Of a stretch of DNA of 64,000 nucleotides, positions 34,248 through 45,616 are shown in pieces (position 1 is the stretch's first letter; the number at the start of each line of letters is the position of its first letter). This stretch comes from Armillaria gallica (lineage: Eukaryota > Basidiomycota > Agaricomycetes > Agaricales > Physalacriaceae). The notes under the pieces were generated by a model. It was not told the DNA's origin and did no database searches. It saw only the letters and a program-made list of their open reading frames with translations. The position numbers and the translations under genes were made by a program. The stretch lies in assembly GCA_037576215.1 (NCBI GenBank), contig JBANDB010000012.1:186001-250000 (forward strand). The letters are read 5' to 3'.

Positions 34248-35840
34248 CTATATGTGAGGGATGTAAGTGGTCCACTGTACGGTACAGAAGGCGAGCGGGG
34301 GGAGAGAACGTAACTGCAGGAAAGCAAGGATAATAAGGATAATACGTGCTACAATATATGCGACTATGCCAACAAACACCATGAAGTAAGAAATGACGGC
34401 CAAAATTATCACCCAGATTTTATCATCTCTCGATACACGTAAAAATAAACTGACTGTGTTCGACGTCCATTCCGGATCGATCCAGTTCAGGATGATATCT
34501 CCAACACGGATATGGCCTCCTACAATGAGTGAAATTAAGATTGCCATAGATGAAAACCGCCACAGCATCATTTCAGCGTGCGATGGAAAGTAGAATGACC
34601 AAGCCGCACAATGGAAAGCCCCAAATAAATATCCTACACCGCCCATGGCCATAAGACGTGCTTGCACTTCTCTTCTGGTACCAGAGTAAAATCGACAGGC
34701 ACCGTCCCCAATGTCATCATAGTATCGATCTGGGGAGTGCCCCAGAGTGTTGTGCGCTATCCATTTATCGAACCGGACAAATCTATGATGTAGCCGCTCT
34801 GCCCAGGAAGGATTCACAGGGGAAGCATATTCTTCAGGATAGTGTATTTCCGGTATCAGTCTCGAGTCCAATGCTTCCAAAGAAATGTGATACTTCACGT
34901 TCAGTGGCTTATACCACCACAAGAAGTACATGATCATACTGAGGCCGGCGAATGCAAGTGCGGTCATTTCAAGTAGCGTAATGGGAAGGTGCTGAATAGC
35001 TCGAGCGATGCATTGCATGATGAACCAGGATATTTGGAGGATAGAAACAGTTTTGGACAGCGCATCTCCTTTGCTTTTGTCCTCTATTGTCTCCGGACTG
35101 ATTGCCGCTAGGTTCGTCACCAAAAGTGGTTCAGATTCAAGCGTCTCTAGAGTGACAACAGTTCCCAGGACATCACAAGTTTCCCATCCAGATGTACCGT
35201 CGGGGAGGAATCTAGAGTTCGGTGGTGTGGTGCGATCGGACAACATCTCGTGGACTGATGATGGCGGTGATGATGGCGGCAGGGTGTATGTAGCCTCATT
35301 GGCTTCGAGTGCTTGATGAGGGATTTCATATTTTCTGGTGTAATAGAAACCCCCCATACAGAGAAGAAAACCATGGGCCAGTGTCAGTTTTAATTCTTCC
35401 TTTTGCTCCGTCGAAGGGTGGGTTGCTGATGCGATGGAATTATACTTTCCTGTCGTTCATCATGTGAGTGTGATTATTCCTGATGATATGAAATACTCAC
35501 CGTGACACAACTTCCGCGCCACAATAAACTGCTCAGCAGCCCATGCAACAATGATCTCTGGTACCAAAATCGTGATAGCAATAATCTTCGCTCGTTCAAT
35601 GGCACAAGATATTCCTCCCTTTGTCGTGATATTACGGCCCGGCACGTTGGGATGTACGGCTATCCAAGTGCACGCGAATATCGTGGCGAGACAGCTCCAT
35701 ATGATGCTCAAAAGTGTACGTTGATCTCCAGTACATACAGGTACACCGTCGTCACCATCTGGAGAAGTCTGGGAACCAGAGGCACGAGTGATGAAGAGGG
35801 GAATGAAAGCGACCATGAAGATTTGATACATGCCAGCCAT
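34248..35840 (-). CDS. multi-pass membrane protein, family M copy 2 (intact)
   Basis: Two exons, 35840-35501 and 35449-34248, with a 51-base intron (GTGAGT donor, ACAG acceptor); 513 aa, no stops. A hydrophobic leader (residues about 4-20) suggests secretion-pathway entry. Next come the family block FACTWIAVHPNVPGRN, a membrane helix (IIAITILVPEIIVAWAA), and a Ser/Pro-rich loop. The core TIEDKSKGDALSK precedes several helices, including FLWWYKPLNVKY and the last one, IILIILAFLQL. It ends TTYIPHI. The two-exon layout and N-terminal blocks are as I recall for a large family in mushroom-forming fungi with no known function. It is the reference copy for the damaged ones at 3.2-4.8 kb and 61.7-62.3 kb. 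Confidence 0.85.
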
Positions 35841-36290
35841 TTAAAGGACTTTATCAATCATTAGGGCGGTTATGAGAACACGAAATATTGTGACGAACCC
35901 GTTATATATTTACAGAAGGAATCAAGTCTGATAAAGAGGTTAGTTACTACTCAAATGCTCCTACATTTATCTTAGCTTCTTGAGCAGGGAATAGAATATG
36001 CAAGATGCGCACCAAACAATCACGTGGAAAACTTCTTTCGCGAGCTTGAGCTTGGCCTGAGCTTGAGGATGCGACAACTGTTGTTGAAAGTCAGCCGAAT
36101 GAATGAATCCTTTATGAAGACATACATACAGAGAATGTAGTAAATGGATTAGACACGATGAAAGGAAATAATCGTAGCGAGTCGAGGATGGACGTTGTCA
36201 GAAAGGGGAGGGAAGCACTCGTGAAGAAACACAAAGACGCCGTGTGCTAGAGGATATGTTTTACGGTAAGAACGCACAAAAGCCATGGAT
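35841..36290. other. 5' flank of membrane gene copy 2
   Basis: The first 100 or so bases resemble module U near 4804-4900 (cgaaatattgtgacg, cagaaggaa), then similarity is lost. No other gene is visible. Confidence 0.4.
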
Positions 36291-38520
36291 CATTACAGCG
36301 TGTCATCATCAGCAGGGCTGATGAAGTGCAGACCTGAGATAGTGCAGACCTGAGATGTGTCGCCTTAGCACCATATGCGTAACGAACACCCTCAAAACTC
36401 ACGATTTGTGCGTTCGACAATAGGTTTACACCACATAACCACCGCACTCTATGTCTGATGCCGACAGCCAATAATAAATATCTCATCGTTCGATTCAGTA
36501 TCCTTCCTGTCACAGCCTATCGGTCAATGTTGTATTAACACGCAGGCTGCTAAACTCCGGGGATTGTACAACGCCGAACTCCCTTGTACGGAAGGTCCGT
36601 CTTTCTATTCCAAAATTGAATTATGTTCCTGGAAGAGAAATGAATCAAGCTCACGATACATGTGCTCAACGCTAGTCTTACACCACGGATCCATTCACTT
36701 AAGTGATATTCACAAACGCCTGGCAGTTCATTTGTCAAAGCGCAATGATCACAATCAAAGTGTCGTGGTTCGGACATGCACTTTGGGGGCGTTGGTAGCG
36801 AAGGAATGTATGAGTATGTTACTTTGTTGTGACCCTCATTTGATTGCGATAGAAACAAGCATGCGCTTCTTGCGCTCGCTCATGATGGTATCTGTAAGCA
36901 CGACAATTAGACATGGCTCAGTCAAGAATGAGGAACTGACCATAGCAGCAACATTTTGCCTAACATCCTTCTACTCCTTACTAGTCCCTACCACATGTCA
37001 TGAATCAAACTAGACGGCTTAGCTTCGTCGCGGTAGCTAAGCAATAAGCACTAGCATAAATTTGATCATTACTCGGGTTCACAGAATCCCGCACCATCAA
37101 GTCCTCGACGATGATGTTGTACTTATCTCGAATTCCGGATCTATGTTCGATTTCCGCCTTCGAAGGCGAAGGAGCCAGACACGTAGTCTCGACTAGGACC
37201 TTGAGCGACGGCAAATCCATCCTCTTTGCTTCTCCCTCCTCAGGATGGAATAAAACACAGCCAAAGGTATTCCCGGAGCACTCGGTTTTCGATAGAACAA
37301 TAGAATTATTCACGCTATGCAAAAGACATTGAAGAATATAATCGTAACTCGGGGTTCTGAACGTATATTTCTAGCTGCATATCCATCAGTGATTTCATTA
37401 TAGTGTACGAATAAACTGAGGACTGACAAGGGGCACCTCTTTAACTCGGCAGAGTCGGCACGGCCCATGTATACCAGAAATATCCACCCATCGAGATCAT
37501 TTTGGTAACGCTTCCGAACGGTTTGGTAAGTGATCTCCTGATTCTCACGGTTCGGTCGCGACGGGTTCCGTGACAGTAAGGGTCATACGAGAAGAAATGC
37601 AGTCGAGAAATCAGACCGGCACATCTGCGGCGACTGTGCAGGCGAGGGACAGTAATCTACTGGAGACGTTAGATGGAACAAGAGAGGGCATACACTATGA
37701 CTTGCCGTCACACATAGTCTAACGCCACAATGAAATGCCAAGGTTAAGTAAGGAATCCCGAATTGCGGCAGTGAAGTTATCCGCAAAGTAGAAATCCTAC
37801 GGATCTGTGAAACGGAGAATGTATTGGCCCGCGGTTACAGTGAGTGCTAAACACATACGTGAGACCGATGACTGCAAGGCAAAGGGGGATCGTACAATGA
37901 ACGCACGCTGGTCTGTAGAATATACATAGGGCTGGGAAAGCCACGTCTTCGAAACGTGATGAAAAACGAGATAAGCGACGGATACTCGTGTTACATCGGT
38001 CAGCCAGCAGCCGATGGTGCCTATGAAACCGAGTTTAACTCTGCGCACGTTCAGGGCCAGGGACACCCAACGTAACATGCCGGCTGCCAAAGATAACAAA
38101 GCAAGGAGGACCACCATCACATGGTAGCCTGACGAGGAGAAAATAGACATGAATCGGGGGAGGCCAGGAGGAAGCTTGAATAGCACACACACAATTGACC
38201 CGAAAATTACACGATCGAATTCCTCTGCTGCCTCACGGTATCGACGTTGCGCAGTCCGAGCAGGAAAAATTTGAATCGCAATCCAGTTCTCGATGGAATT
38301 GAGCAGAAGCGATGAAAGGAAAGGGTAGGACACACCCGGAACCCTTGCGAGATGACGATATAGTCGATCCGTCTACAAAATCTCTCAAGGGAGCCACCCG
38401 GCTTCCAGCTATCTCTTTCGGCTTCTTCATGCGCGAGCCGATGGTTCAGACATCCACCTTTGAACTTGAGGAAAGAGAATGGACTACGGCCATTTAGCGA
38501 TGGGCGCGCGACCGAGAGAC
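36290..38520 (-). pseudogene. degenerate gene family C, copy 2: multi-pass membrane protein remains
   Basis: The best preserved part is the minus-strand frame 38333-37797. It encodes about 178 aa with several hydrophobic segments (FGSIVCVLFKL, YHVMVVLLALLSLAAGMLRW, GFIGTIGCWL) after a charged part (ARTAQRRYREAAEEFDRV). An upstream exon around 38490-38335 (MKKPKEIAGSR, GSTISSSRKGSG) appears to splice into it. Downstream remnants continue to about 36550 (FDCDHCALTNELPG plus a hydrophobic stretch). Stops and frame changes separate the pieces. Family unknown. Confidence 0.5.
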
Positions 38521-39100
38521 CAAATCTTGAAGAGCTTATGTAGATTAGTAACAGCATTTCACCCGAGAGTAGACGTAAGGGAATGACGGCTACTTCAAAG
38601 ACCTTGGCCGACGTTGCAGCAGTAGAGGACTTCGCAATACTGTGGTGAGCGCTCGCATGAAGGCGTGTTTGAAATTCGTGGCAGATCATCGAGAAGTCAA
38701 GCACGCTGCAGTGTTGTCCTAGGCCGAAGACATAACTGGTCTTCAAAAGATGGACGAGAAAAGGTCAGCCCGGCATCTCAGGTTACTAGAAATGTGGCTC
38801 GTGGTAAGAGGGAGAAAGGTCGCCGTCAGCTATGGGGATCAACACGTGCCAGAGCGAAGTCGGGAAGCCGGCGGCCCGGAAGAGCTCTTGAACTTCTGAT
38901 TTATTTTCTCTGCAAAGTGTCCTTTCTCAGTCCGCGGCGAAGTCTTTCATAGCAGCTGTAGCAGCAGTCGTGGTCTAATCAATGGTGCGCTCATTTTTGG
39001 ACGAAAAAGGGGGTAATTCTAAGTGCACTGTCTAGATCGTCCATTATGGATGCACTACCCTACCTTCAATACCTGCACTATGTATTGGGAAATTAACTGT
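38520..39100. other. no supported gene
   Basis: Short frames without signatures, upstream of family C copy 2. Confidence 0.3.
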
Positions 39101-40640
39101 ATATGGAAGGTGCTGATGTTCAAGCGAGTGATCTCATTCACGAAGCCTTCGATGAAGGATTGCCAAGACGCAGTATGAATATCGTCTCCCACTTTCTGTG
39201 CGTGATATACCAATGTTTAACGATTCTAGGTCGAACATTCTTAAGAGGACTAGGGAAGAACGAAATCTGGCATGTACTATCTGAACCGTTGAACGAGGTG
39301 TTGAATTGCAGAACACGGAACGGCCAGGGAGCATAGTAAATCAGTCTACGTAAGTCTTCCGGCACGCTCGTATCTAACCATCGACACTGACAATATACAA
39401 GTCTCTCATTAACTTCATAGTGAATGATGGAAACACTCTTTCCAACGCATATATGCGTCTCCGAGTAGGATTCGAAGAACCCACTCTAAAAATCGACGGC
39501 AAGCCAAAGGTTTCTTGTTTTTCACTCGTCGCCCTTGAAGGTGACGAGAGTCGTGGTTTCTCTTCCGTCTGCTTCCATCCTTAATGCAACAGAAAATGGG
39601 AAAAGTTAGCTTACACCCGCTGTTGCAGCTGTAACCTCTATTATTTCGATGTGGAGCTCGCTGTTCATTACAATCTCAAATAATGCGCACTGGGAACCAT
39701 CCCAAGAGAAAGGCCAAGGAAGAAAGAAAAGCGATCGAAATAGAACTTCGAGAATTTCCTGTACCCACCCACGCGGAATCACTTCTTTTCATATGTCTAC
39801 AAGTAGATATACCAAAATTCCTCAACGGCTGCAAGATCGTCAAAAAAACCCTCCAAAAGTGCGCTCAGTCCATCAGATATGGCCTGAAAGATCTCCCTTG
39901 GGCATCAATTTGGCATCGTACTACGGCACACTCAACATGGGTTTGCGTGTTCGACCGCCGGGATATGGAAATGCGAGGGTTGAAAGGACAAGTAGAAGAG
40001 GGAGACGGGGAGACGGAGGTTTCATGGATTGAAGGCGGTGGCGCAACTCTGGTCTCTCGGGCAGGAGCCACATATTGTCAAGGACAAGGACGTTAAGTGC
40101 AAACGGCTTCCGCGATATAGGGAAGAGGACTTGGTGTGAGAGGTCAAGGCTATTGTAGAGGAAGCTGGAGACGTACAGAAGAAGACGCAAGGGGACAGGC
40201 CTCTCAGGCCTCCATAGCTTTCTAGCGATATTTCTCTTACTCATATGACTACCGTTTCTCAAGACAAAAACACGGCGGGACCAAAGCAACACCAGAACGA
40301 TCGTCATTCGTTCCTATAGGGCTTTCTGTCGCCTCAGAAATACTCACTTTGTATCAGATTCGAAGCCAAAATTCCCGAGATTGAACGTTAACCCTCGCGG
40401 AGCCAATCATGGCTGAATAGTAAGCCATCTCCTATACCTAGATTGACGGTGTTGACAATTTGTAGAACCGTGCTACACACCCTCGTTTTGCCCCAAAACG
40501 CACACGACCCTCGACGTTCAGCTTGGAAAAAGGACCTGAGAGCGAAGGCTTTGAGTCGAAGTCACAGCCGGCTGAACGCATATCCTTGCAGATCGAAAGT
40601 CCACACTATAATCAGTAGACCATGATTCAAGTCGATGCTT
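39100..40640 (+). repeat. degenerate family B, copy 2
   Basis: Readable segments VDIPKFLNGCK, KCAQSI, VFDRRDMEMRGLKGQ and SWIEGGGATLVSRAG match the copy at 22260-22900. The reading frame changes several times and no complete gene model can be drawn. Confidence 0.45.
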
Positions 40641-42200
40641 CCAGGCTGTTGACGGGTGCTGCACGACACCATGCCAAGACGCGAACGGAAGACAGCAAAA
40701 TGATCCAAGGACCAAAAATAGGAGGCGGGTCATTCTTTGCCGCTGCCGTCTCGGCACCGTCTGCCCCATAGTTCGAACCACGATGCGCTCGCTCGGCGCC
40801 TTTTGAATCAGACAGTCATCACTTTCGTAGACGTTTTCTGGCAGCCCTAGGCAGTCCAGGGACTGGCTCTTCTCATTGCTTTACCTATCCATGGCTTCCG
40901 CCGACATCCTTATTCCAGTCATCGCGGAATTATCGACTCAAAATGGAAAGTCGAGGTGACTGACACCCCTTCTTACACTTCGATACCGTCTCATCTTCTC
41001 ACTTAGTGCTACACCTTCTCGTAAGAAAGTTCCCATGTGATGATCAAACGATGAACGCTATCGCTGAACTCCGAAGTGGTGCTGATCCTTGCAAGGTTCC
41101 AACAGTATGTTTATAATATCGACGATTCCATCCTCGTCCATGCGCTAGATCTGACCTCTGTATTAAGAAAGTGACATACACATCAATTATCACTTGGTCT
41201 GCATGTGACAGCCACCCATGCCCATGCGTCGTAGATCAACTAATTACGACCCGACCGATATCCTTCTTAGATGAGGCGCCATCTCATCGTGTTGTCTCTT
41301 AAATGCGACCTTATATCCCCGTCCTTTTCACCATATTTATATGTTTATTTATTCCGGCAGTCATACCTTTCGGATGACCTCGCTCTCTACTTTCATTTGA
41401 TGCTTCCTTCCTGGTCGCATCGCTATTGCATTGGCTACATTGATTCTAAGCTGTAGCTAACGTGTCTCTAGTCTCTAGTGTCCTACTTTGCGTTTCAGTG
41501 CTTGCCGGACTTTCTTGTTCGCTTACACGTCCCCTCTCCTCTGAGACTCTTGTTTTTACTTTGGATTGTCCTCAGCTACCTTCCCTTGTTTACTTCTCTT
41601 TCCTATTTCCTGTGATCTTAGGCCGCATTGCTGCTGTATTGACTATCTCGGTATATCTAGGTTGTACCAAATTGTGTCGTTGTTGCTCAGTATCCGACCT
41701 TGCGTTTTAATGATCTAATTGGCATCGTCTCTCGCTCGTTCATTCGCTCCCTCTCCTCCGCCTTCTCTTTCAGATTCTTGTTATGTATCGCCATCTCTCT
41801 CTCCTGTACGTTTTCATTTGTATATGCCGCGGATCCCTCGAGTACGCGACGGTCAGCCCATTTTAACATTTTCAAGTCTTAGGTCGACTTATCGTGCGCC
41901 TGCCAGAGATAATCAATCCGCAAAAATGGGTTTTTTCTCGTAGTAGCCATTTGCTCTTCAGGACCCTGATCATGCGGGCGAAGTCGCGGTCACGTTACAG
42001 CACCATCAGTATTGTCCAGTTGCGTCTGGTCAGTATCGTGCCCACAGACATAATTTACCGAAAATCCACTGCGATTCTTGTGCCAACAACTTATTTACAG
42101 ATACTGACAACATATGGAAGTGTTTGCTTCAAAGCACAGAATTTGGCATACGTCAAAGTGAAACTACTATTTTCGGCACAGTTTTCCATTGCTAAGATCC
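40640..42200. other. no supported gene; pyrimidine-rich tract 41280-41880
   Basis: The plus strand at 41280-41880 is strongly C/T-rich with runs such as tctctctc, as often seen in fungal promoters and 5' leaders, but no gene starts immediately downstream on the plus strand. Frames here are low-complexity Ser/Leu/Phe. Confidence 0.35.
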
Positions 42201-42204
42201 CACA

Positions 42205-42550
42205 TTAGTTGCTGGGAACGCAGACCCTCTGTAATTCGGCGTGTCAGTAGGAGATCACTAGGTTCATTCGAATCCTAAAACTCACTTGACCAACATATAA
42301 AGCGTTGCAGTTGATGCCTGGGTTGGCGGACTGGAGCCGGGCGTAGGTGATCCCGCCTTGCGTGGCGATGGCAGTGCAGGTATCACCGGAAACAACGATG
42401 TGGGTGTATCCCGCGACGCCGTTATCACAGGCGGCGTTGACGCCTAGGATCGATGAGTAAGGGAGGGGCGGAGATGATCGTGTCAATAAAACAAGTACCG
42501 ATGACAGTTGCGGCGATGATAGCGATGAAAGTGAAAGTACGAGCGAACAT
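42205..42550 (-). CDS. small secreted single-LysM protein
   Basis: Three exons on the minus strand close in phase: start ATG at 42550, an intron beginning GTACTTG after codon 17, a second intron (GTGAGTTTTAGG...TTACAG), and stop TAA at 42207-42205. The product is 77 aa. Residues 1-22 form a signal peptide (MFARTFTFIAIIAATVIG...). Residues about 30-75 are one LysM domain (YTHIVVSGDTCTAIA, SANPGINCNALYVGQRVCVP). LysM binds chitin or related N-acetylglucosamine polymers; secreted single-LysM proteins of fungi can shield cell walls or mask chitin fragments, but no role is shown here. A TATA box lies 35 bases upstream. A decayed paralogue lies head-to-head 1.1 kb away. Confidence 0.88.
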
Positions 42551-42584
42551 GTTTTGGATACTGAATGTGAACTGACGAGCTGGG

Positions 42585-42592
42585 CTTTTATA
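42585..42592 (-). promoter_or_regulatory. TATA box of the LysM gene
   Basis: TATAAAAG on the minus strand ends 35 bases before the ATG. The homologous promoter of the paralogue (43505-43640) has TATTGAAAG at this place, so the box is lost there. Confidence 0.6.
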
Positions 42593-42599
42593 GTATTGG

Positions 42600-43509
42600 T
42601 TTTCTTTTCCTCGGGCGGGAATCGGACGGATAATATTGGTTGGCAAGTTCACCCAGTGGTCCAGTCGGCGCTTCTCCATACCCGCAAGACCTGAACGAGG
42701 GGAAAACAAATAATTACTCTATTTTCTGTGCTCCATGATCTTCCAAGTTTTCACACCATGCCCTTTCAAGGAAGTTGATCTACTGATTTCCAAGTGCCGG
42801 GGATTGTCAAGTGCTTCTCTGAAGAGCCGATGAAGTGGATATAGACGGCTTAATGGAGTTCACCGCGACACGTTTCAAGTCAGTGACTTTCACTGGCTCC
42901 TAAAACGCATGCTAAGGAACTCTGTGTTAGGCGACTCCGATCTCTTTGTCTTGAGAGTCGGAAAATATCTTTTTACGAGTCACGGGTGCAAGAAGAAGAT
43001 CAGAAGTCACAGAATTTTGATATACATTTTTAGATCCCAAACATACGGGCAACCCCAGCCGTGTGAGGGAACTTGTCCATCTTGTTGATCGCACGTGCAT
43101 ACTAGCAGAGACTTGGCTAGTCAATTAAACATGGGTAGAAGCCTCACAGCATGAATAATGAATCCACATTTGGGTGCTTTGAAGTTTCCGCTATGTCGGT
43201 GAGGGTATGATAGGTGGGTCATGGTGATCTGCTTCCTGCTAGTGTTGAAAACCTTCCAGTTGACTGCGTCAATAGCGGATCTGCGAAGAACTTGTTCAGT
43301 TGACTTCCCTGTCAGGTGATCCTTTTTCAATCAATGTTTACCGGGCACTGGGGAGACCTCATCCCGCTTTATTGAACGGATATTTGACATTTCCCCGAGT
43401 TTAGTCCAGGCACATGTGAATCGTGCATGAAAGTTTCGAATGGTCCTGAATCAACTTCTCAAAGACCCTTTGGGTTATTCATTGTAGGCACTTTCATAGT
43501 CTGCGGGAG
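42600..43509. other. shared intergenic region of the divergent LysM pair
   Basis: No gene is supported. Bases 42600-42690 (minus) and 43505-43640 (plus) are homologous promoter sequences (gagaa-caccgactgg-like text and a Pro/Ala-coding-like cccgc-cgagga block). Confidence 0.45.
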
Positions 43510-43640
43510 TGGAGAAACACCGACTGGCGCACTGGGTGTCAAAGCCAAACAATATTACCCATCCGGCCCCCGCACGAGGAAGAGCTATTGAAAGTACAAG
43601 AGACAAAGGAGACAATCTACGTTTCAGCATCCAAAGAACC

Positions 43641-43785
43641 ATGTTCGCTCGTACTCTCATCCTCATCGCTGCTGCTATTATGGGTAAACCCATTGTTATA
43701 TCCGAGTCCACCATTGCATTTTTCTAACTCATTAATACTAGGCGTCCACGGCGCATGCGACAACTCTTCATGGCTACTGAAATAA
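43641..43785 (+). pseudogene. LysM paralogue, truncated after the signal peptide
   Basis: Exon 1 and intron 1 are preserved relative to the LysM gene at 42205-42550. The spliced product would be MFARTLILIAAAIMG plus VHGACDNSSWLLK and a stop. The LysM domain is absent, replaced by unrelated DNA. The TATA box is lost. It is the divergent partner of the intact gene. Confidence 0.75.
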
Positions 43786-43789
43786 TAGA

Positions 43790-44205
43790 CAGTTGGACCT
43801 CTATGAAGTCTCCCTCTCTGAAAATATGTGGTTCCGCGACATCGAATCTGTATATAAAGTGAGTCACGAAAAGAATAGCCTGGAATCTACTCACCGTCTT
43901 TCGCCCTCGTCATCTATGCTGCTGGTAAAGAATCTGACCTTGTTGTTCTCTTTGTACATGCCGCTGCAAGAATACTCTTGGGGTCGACTCCCTTCTCGAA
44001 TGATGCTTCGTCCTGTGAGTGGGTCCTACAACTTTTGAGGTAGCAATTGCTTATATCGATGCTCATGTTGTCGTCGGTATTATCTGGTGTCCGTTTCTGA
44101 AACATACCCTTGGGAAACCGTCTCTCGAATACCAGCTGAGCTTCGAGGATGGTGTCGGCGGTATCTTTGAACACCTGGCAGCCCAATCCTGTCAGTCGAA
44201 TATTT
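43790..44205 (-). pseudogene. fragment of an unknown multicopy basidiomycete gene (left arm)
   Basis: On the minus strand it reads FEKGVDPKSILAAA and, across a GTGAGT intron, RFDVAEPHIFREGDFIEVQ. The G-D-[IF]-[IV]-E-[VA]-Q segment recalls a multicopy protein family of unknown function in mushroom genomes (memory only). It is interrupted by the LTR-like block on one side and the LysM relic on the other. Confidence 0.5.
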
Positions 44206-44832
44206 TGTTGTAGGAATCCATAATTGTCTCTCTTGTGTTCCCTAGTGAGGTCCCGATGTCAGCGGAAGTCGGGGTTAGTTGATTTCCGTGCACAGAAGTA
44301 ATTCCGTGCGTTGACGTTAGGTCGATGGGGGAGAGCACGAATGCTATGGGTTGGCAAAGCTTCGTGTGGGTGAGACGAGTTTGGTAGATCGGTGGTAGTA
44401 TGGAGCTCGTAAGTCGAAGCTCAGGGTAGATAGTAGTAGCGCTGATGCGATAGATTGTGATTGAGCTTTTGATTTCGAAGCTCAATGGGGTGATGTGATG
44501 GTCTGATGGTGTGAAATGATATGAGGCTGATGGGCCAGTGATGGCCGTTCTCGGCAGTGATGGCAATGATAATTGGGTTCAAGTTGATATGTTGCGCGTG
44601 AGTGACTCAGTTGTGACTCACGTGAGATGCCTGAATGACTATTCAGAGGTACTCAAGTAAAATTGGTTGTAATTTGTAAGTGGGTAAAAGCTGGCTATTC
44701 ATTTCTCGTGGGGGTATTGGGGGGTATTTATACTGATAATCTAACTACGTGTCGATGACGTGTTGCCACGCGTAATGACGTGACACGGCTCTACTCTGCC
44801 GGTTTCTTACCGGTCCGTTACCGGACCTGACA
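44206..44832 (-). repeat. candidate solo LTR, 627 bp (left copy)
   Basis: Bounded by TGTTGTAGG and CCTGACA (TG...CA ends). On the minus strand it carries TATAAATA (44732-44725) about 100 bases from its 5' end. There is no primer-binding site or polypurine tract next to it, and no 5-bp target duplication (TATTT versus CCGAC). Confidence 0.55.
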
Positions 44833-45616
44833 CCGACATGAAGCGACAATGAAGCGAAGGATTATATGACTTACAGTGGTATGTCGTTTACCAGTGGCAG
44901 GTCCTTTGCGATTATTCCTTGTAACGTGAACACCATCTCATCTAATTGATTGTCGGTCTCCAACATTCGCCATGTCCGGTCGTTGTCGACGCCTAGCATC
45001 GATGCCTTGCCGAGCCACTTAGAGTATGTAAGTTTCTGTAGCCTTGTTTTAAATGTGATATGCTTCCCGCCGGTTTGCATGCCAGACGGTAGCGCTCGAT
45101 CTGTCTGCTTTCGACGATAAATGGATGTAAGGCATCTCCTGGATTAGACTCTGGTTAGCTGTCCTCTTCTCACGTTGGTACTCACTGGCATCTTTTTTGT
45201 TGTAGAATTTGTCCATGGCTCTCATGGCTTTCTGTTGACGTGGTTGGAGAAAACACTGCGCAGGCGATTGATATATATATATATACGTGAAGGTCGATGT
45301 CGTCCTGAACTTGCCGCATTTTCATCTAATTTTGTGCTGGGTTGTTCGCCTGGGTTGCTTTCGCGTATTGTGTTCAGTTTTTCTTGTCTGTGCTATCCCT
45401 CGTTTACTACTAGATGAATTCTGTTTCCTTCAGGTGTCTTCAGCAAGCAGTTCCACCCCGTCTCTTTTGTATTTATTTCTCTCCCACTTCTGCACACCGC
45501 ACTCGTGTTTTTCCAGACATTTCGGCGTCCCGCAGCCCAATAGCTCGCAAGACAACCTTGTTTCGTCATTCTTATCGTATTGTTGTTCTCCCCCCACTCT
45601 CCTACAGGACTCGGAT
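44833..45616 (+). promoter_or_regulatory. upstream region of the Git3-like gene
   Basis: Bases 45130-45610 are pyrimidine-rich on the plus strand and end in the receptor's start codon. A short (AT)n run lies at 45270-45284. A minus-strand frame at 44871-45080 has no known signature. Confidence 0.35.

Larger units (their letters stand above)
43510..44832. repeat. left arm of a 1,323-bp inverted repeat
   Basis: It is the reverse complement of 62489-63811. Corresponding positions always sum to 107321 at the landmarks checked (both LTR ends, the LysM start, the arm edge), so there is no net length change. I saw only two mismatches in the parts compared base by base (near 43543 and 44814). The arm contains a LysM pseudogene, a fragment of an unknown multicopy gene and a 627-bp LTR-like block. 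Confidence 0.92.

Noticed and set aside
45270..45284. AT microsatellites (also 49860-49872 and the GA run near 55371) as features of interest
   Set aside because: Short simple repeats, common in any genome, with no link to other structure.
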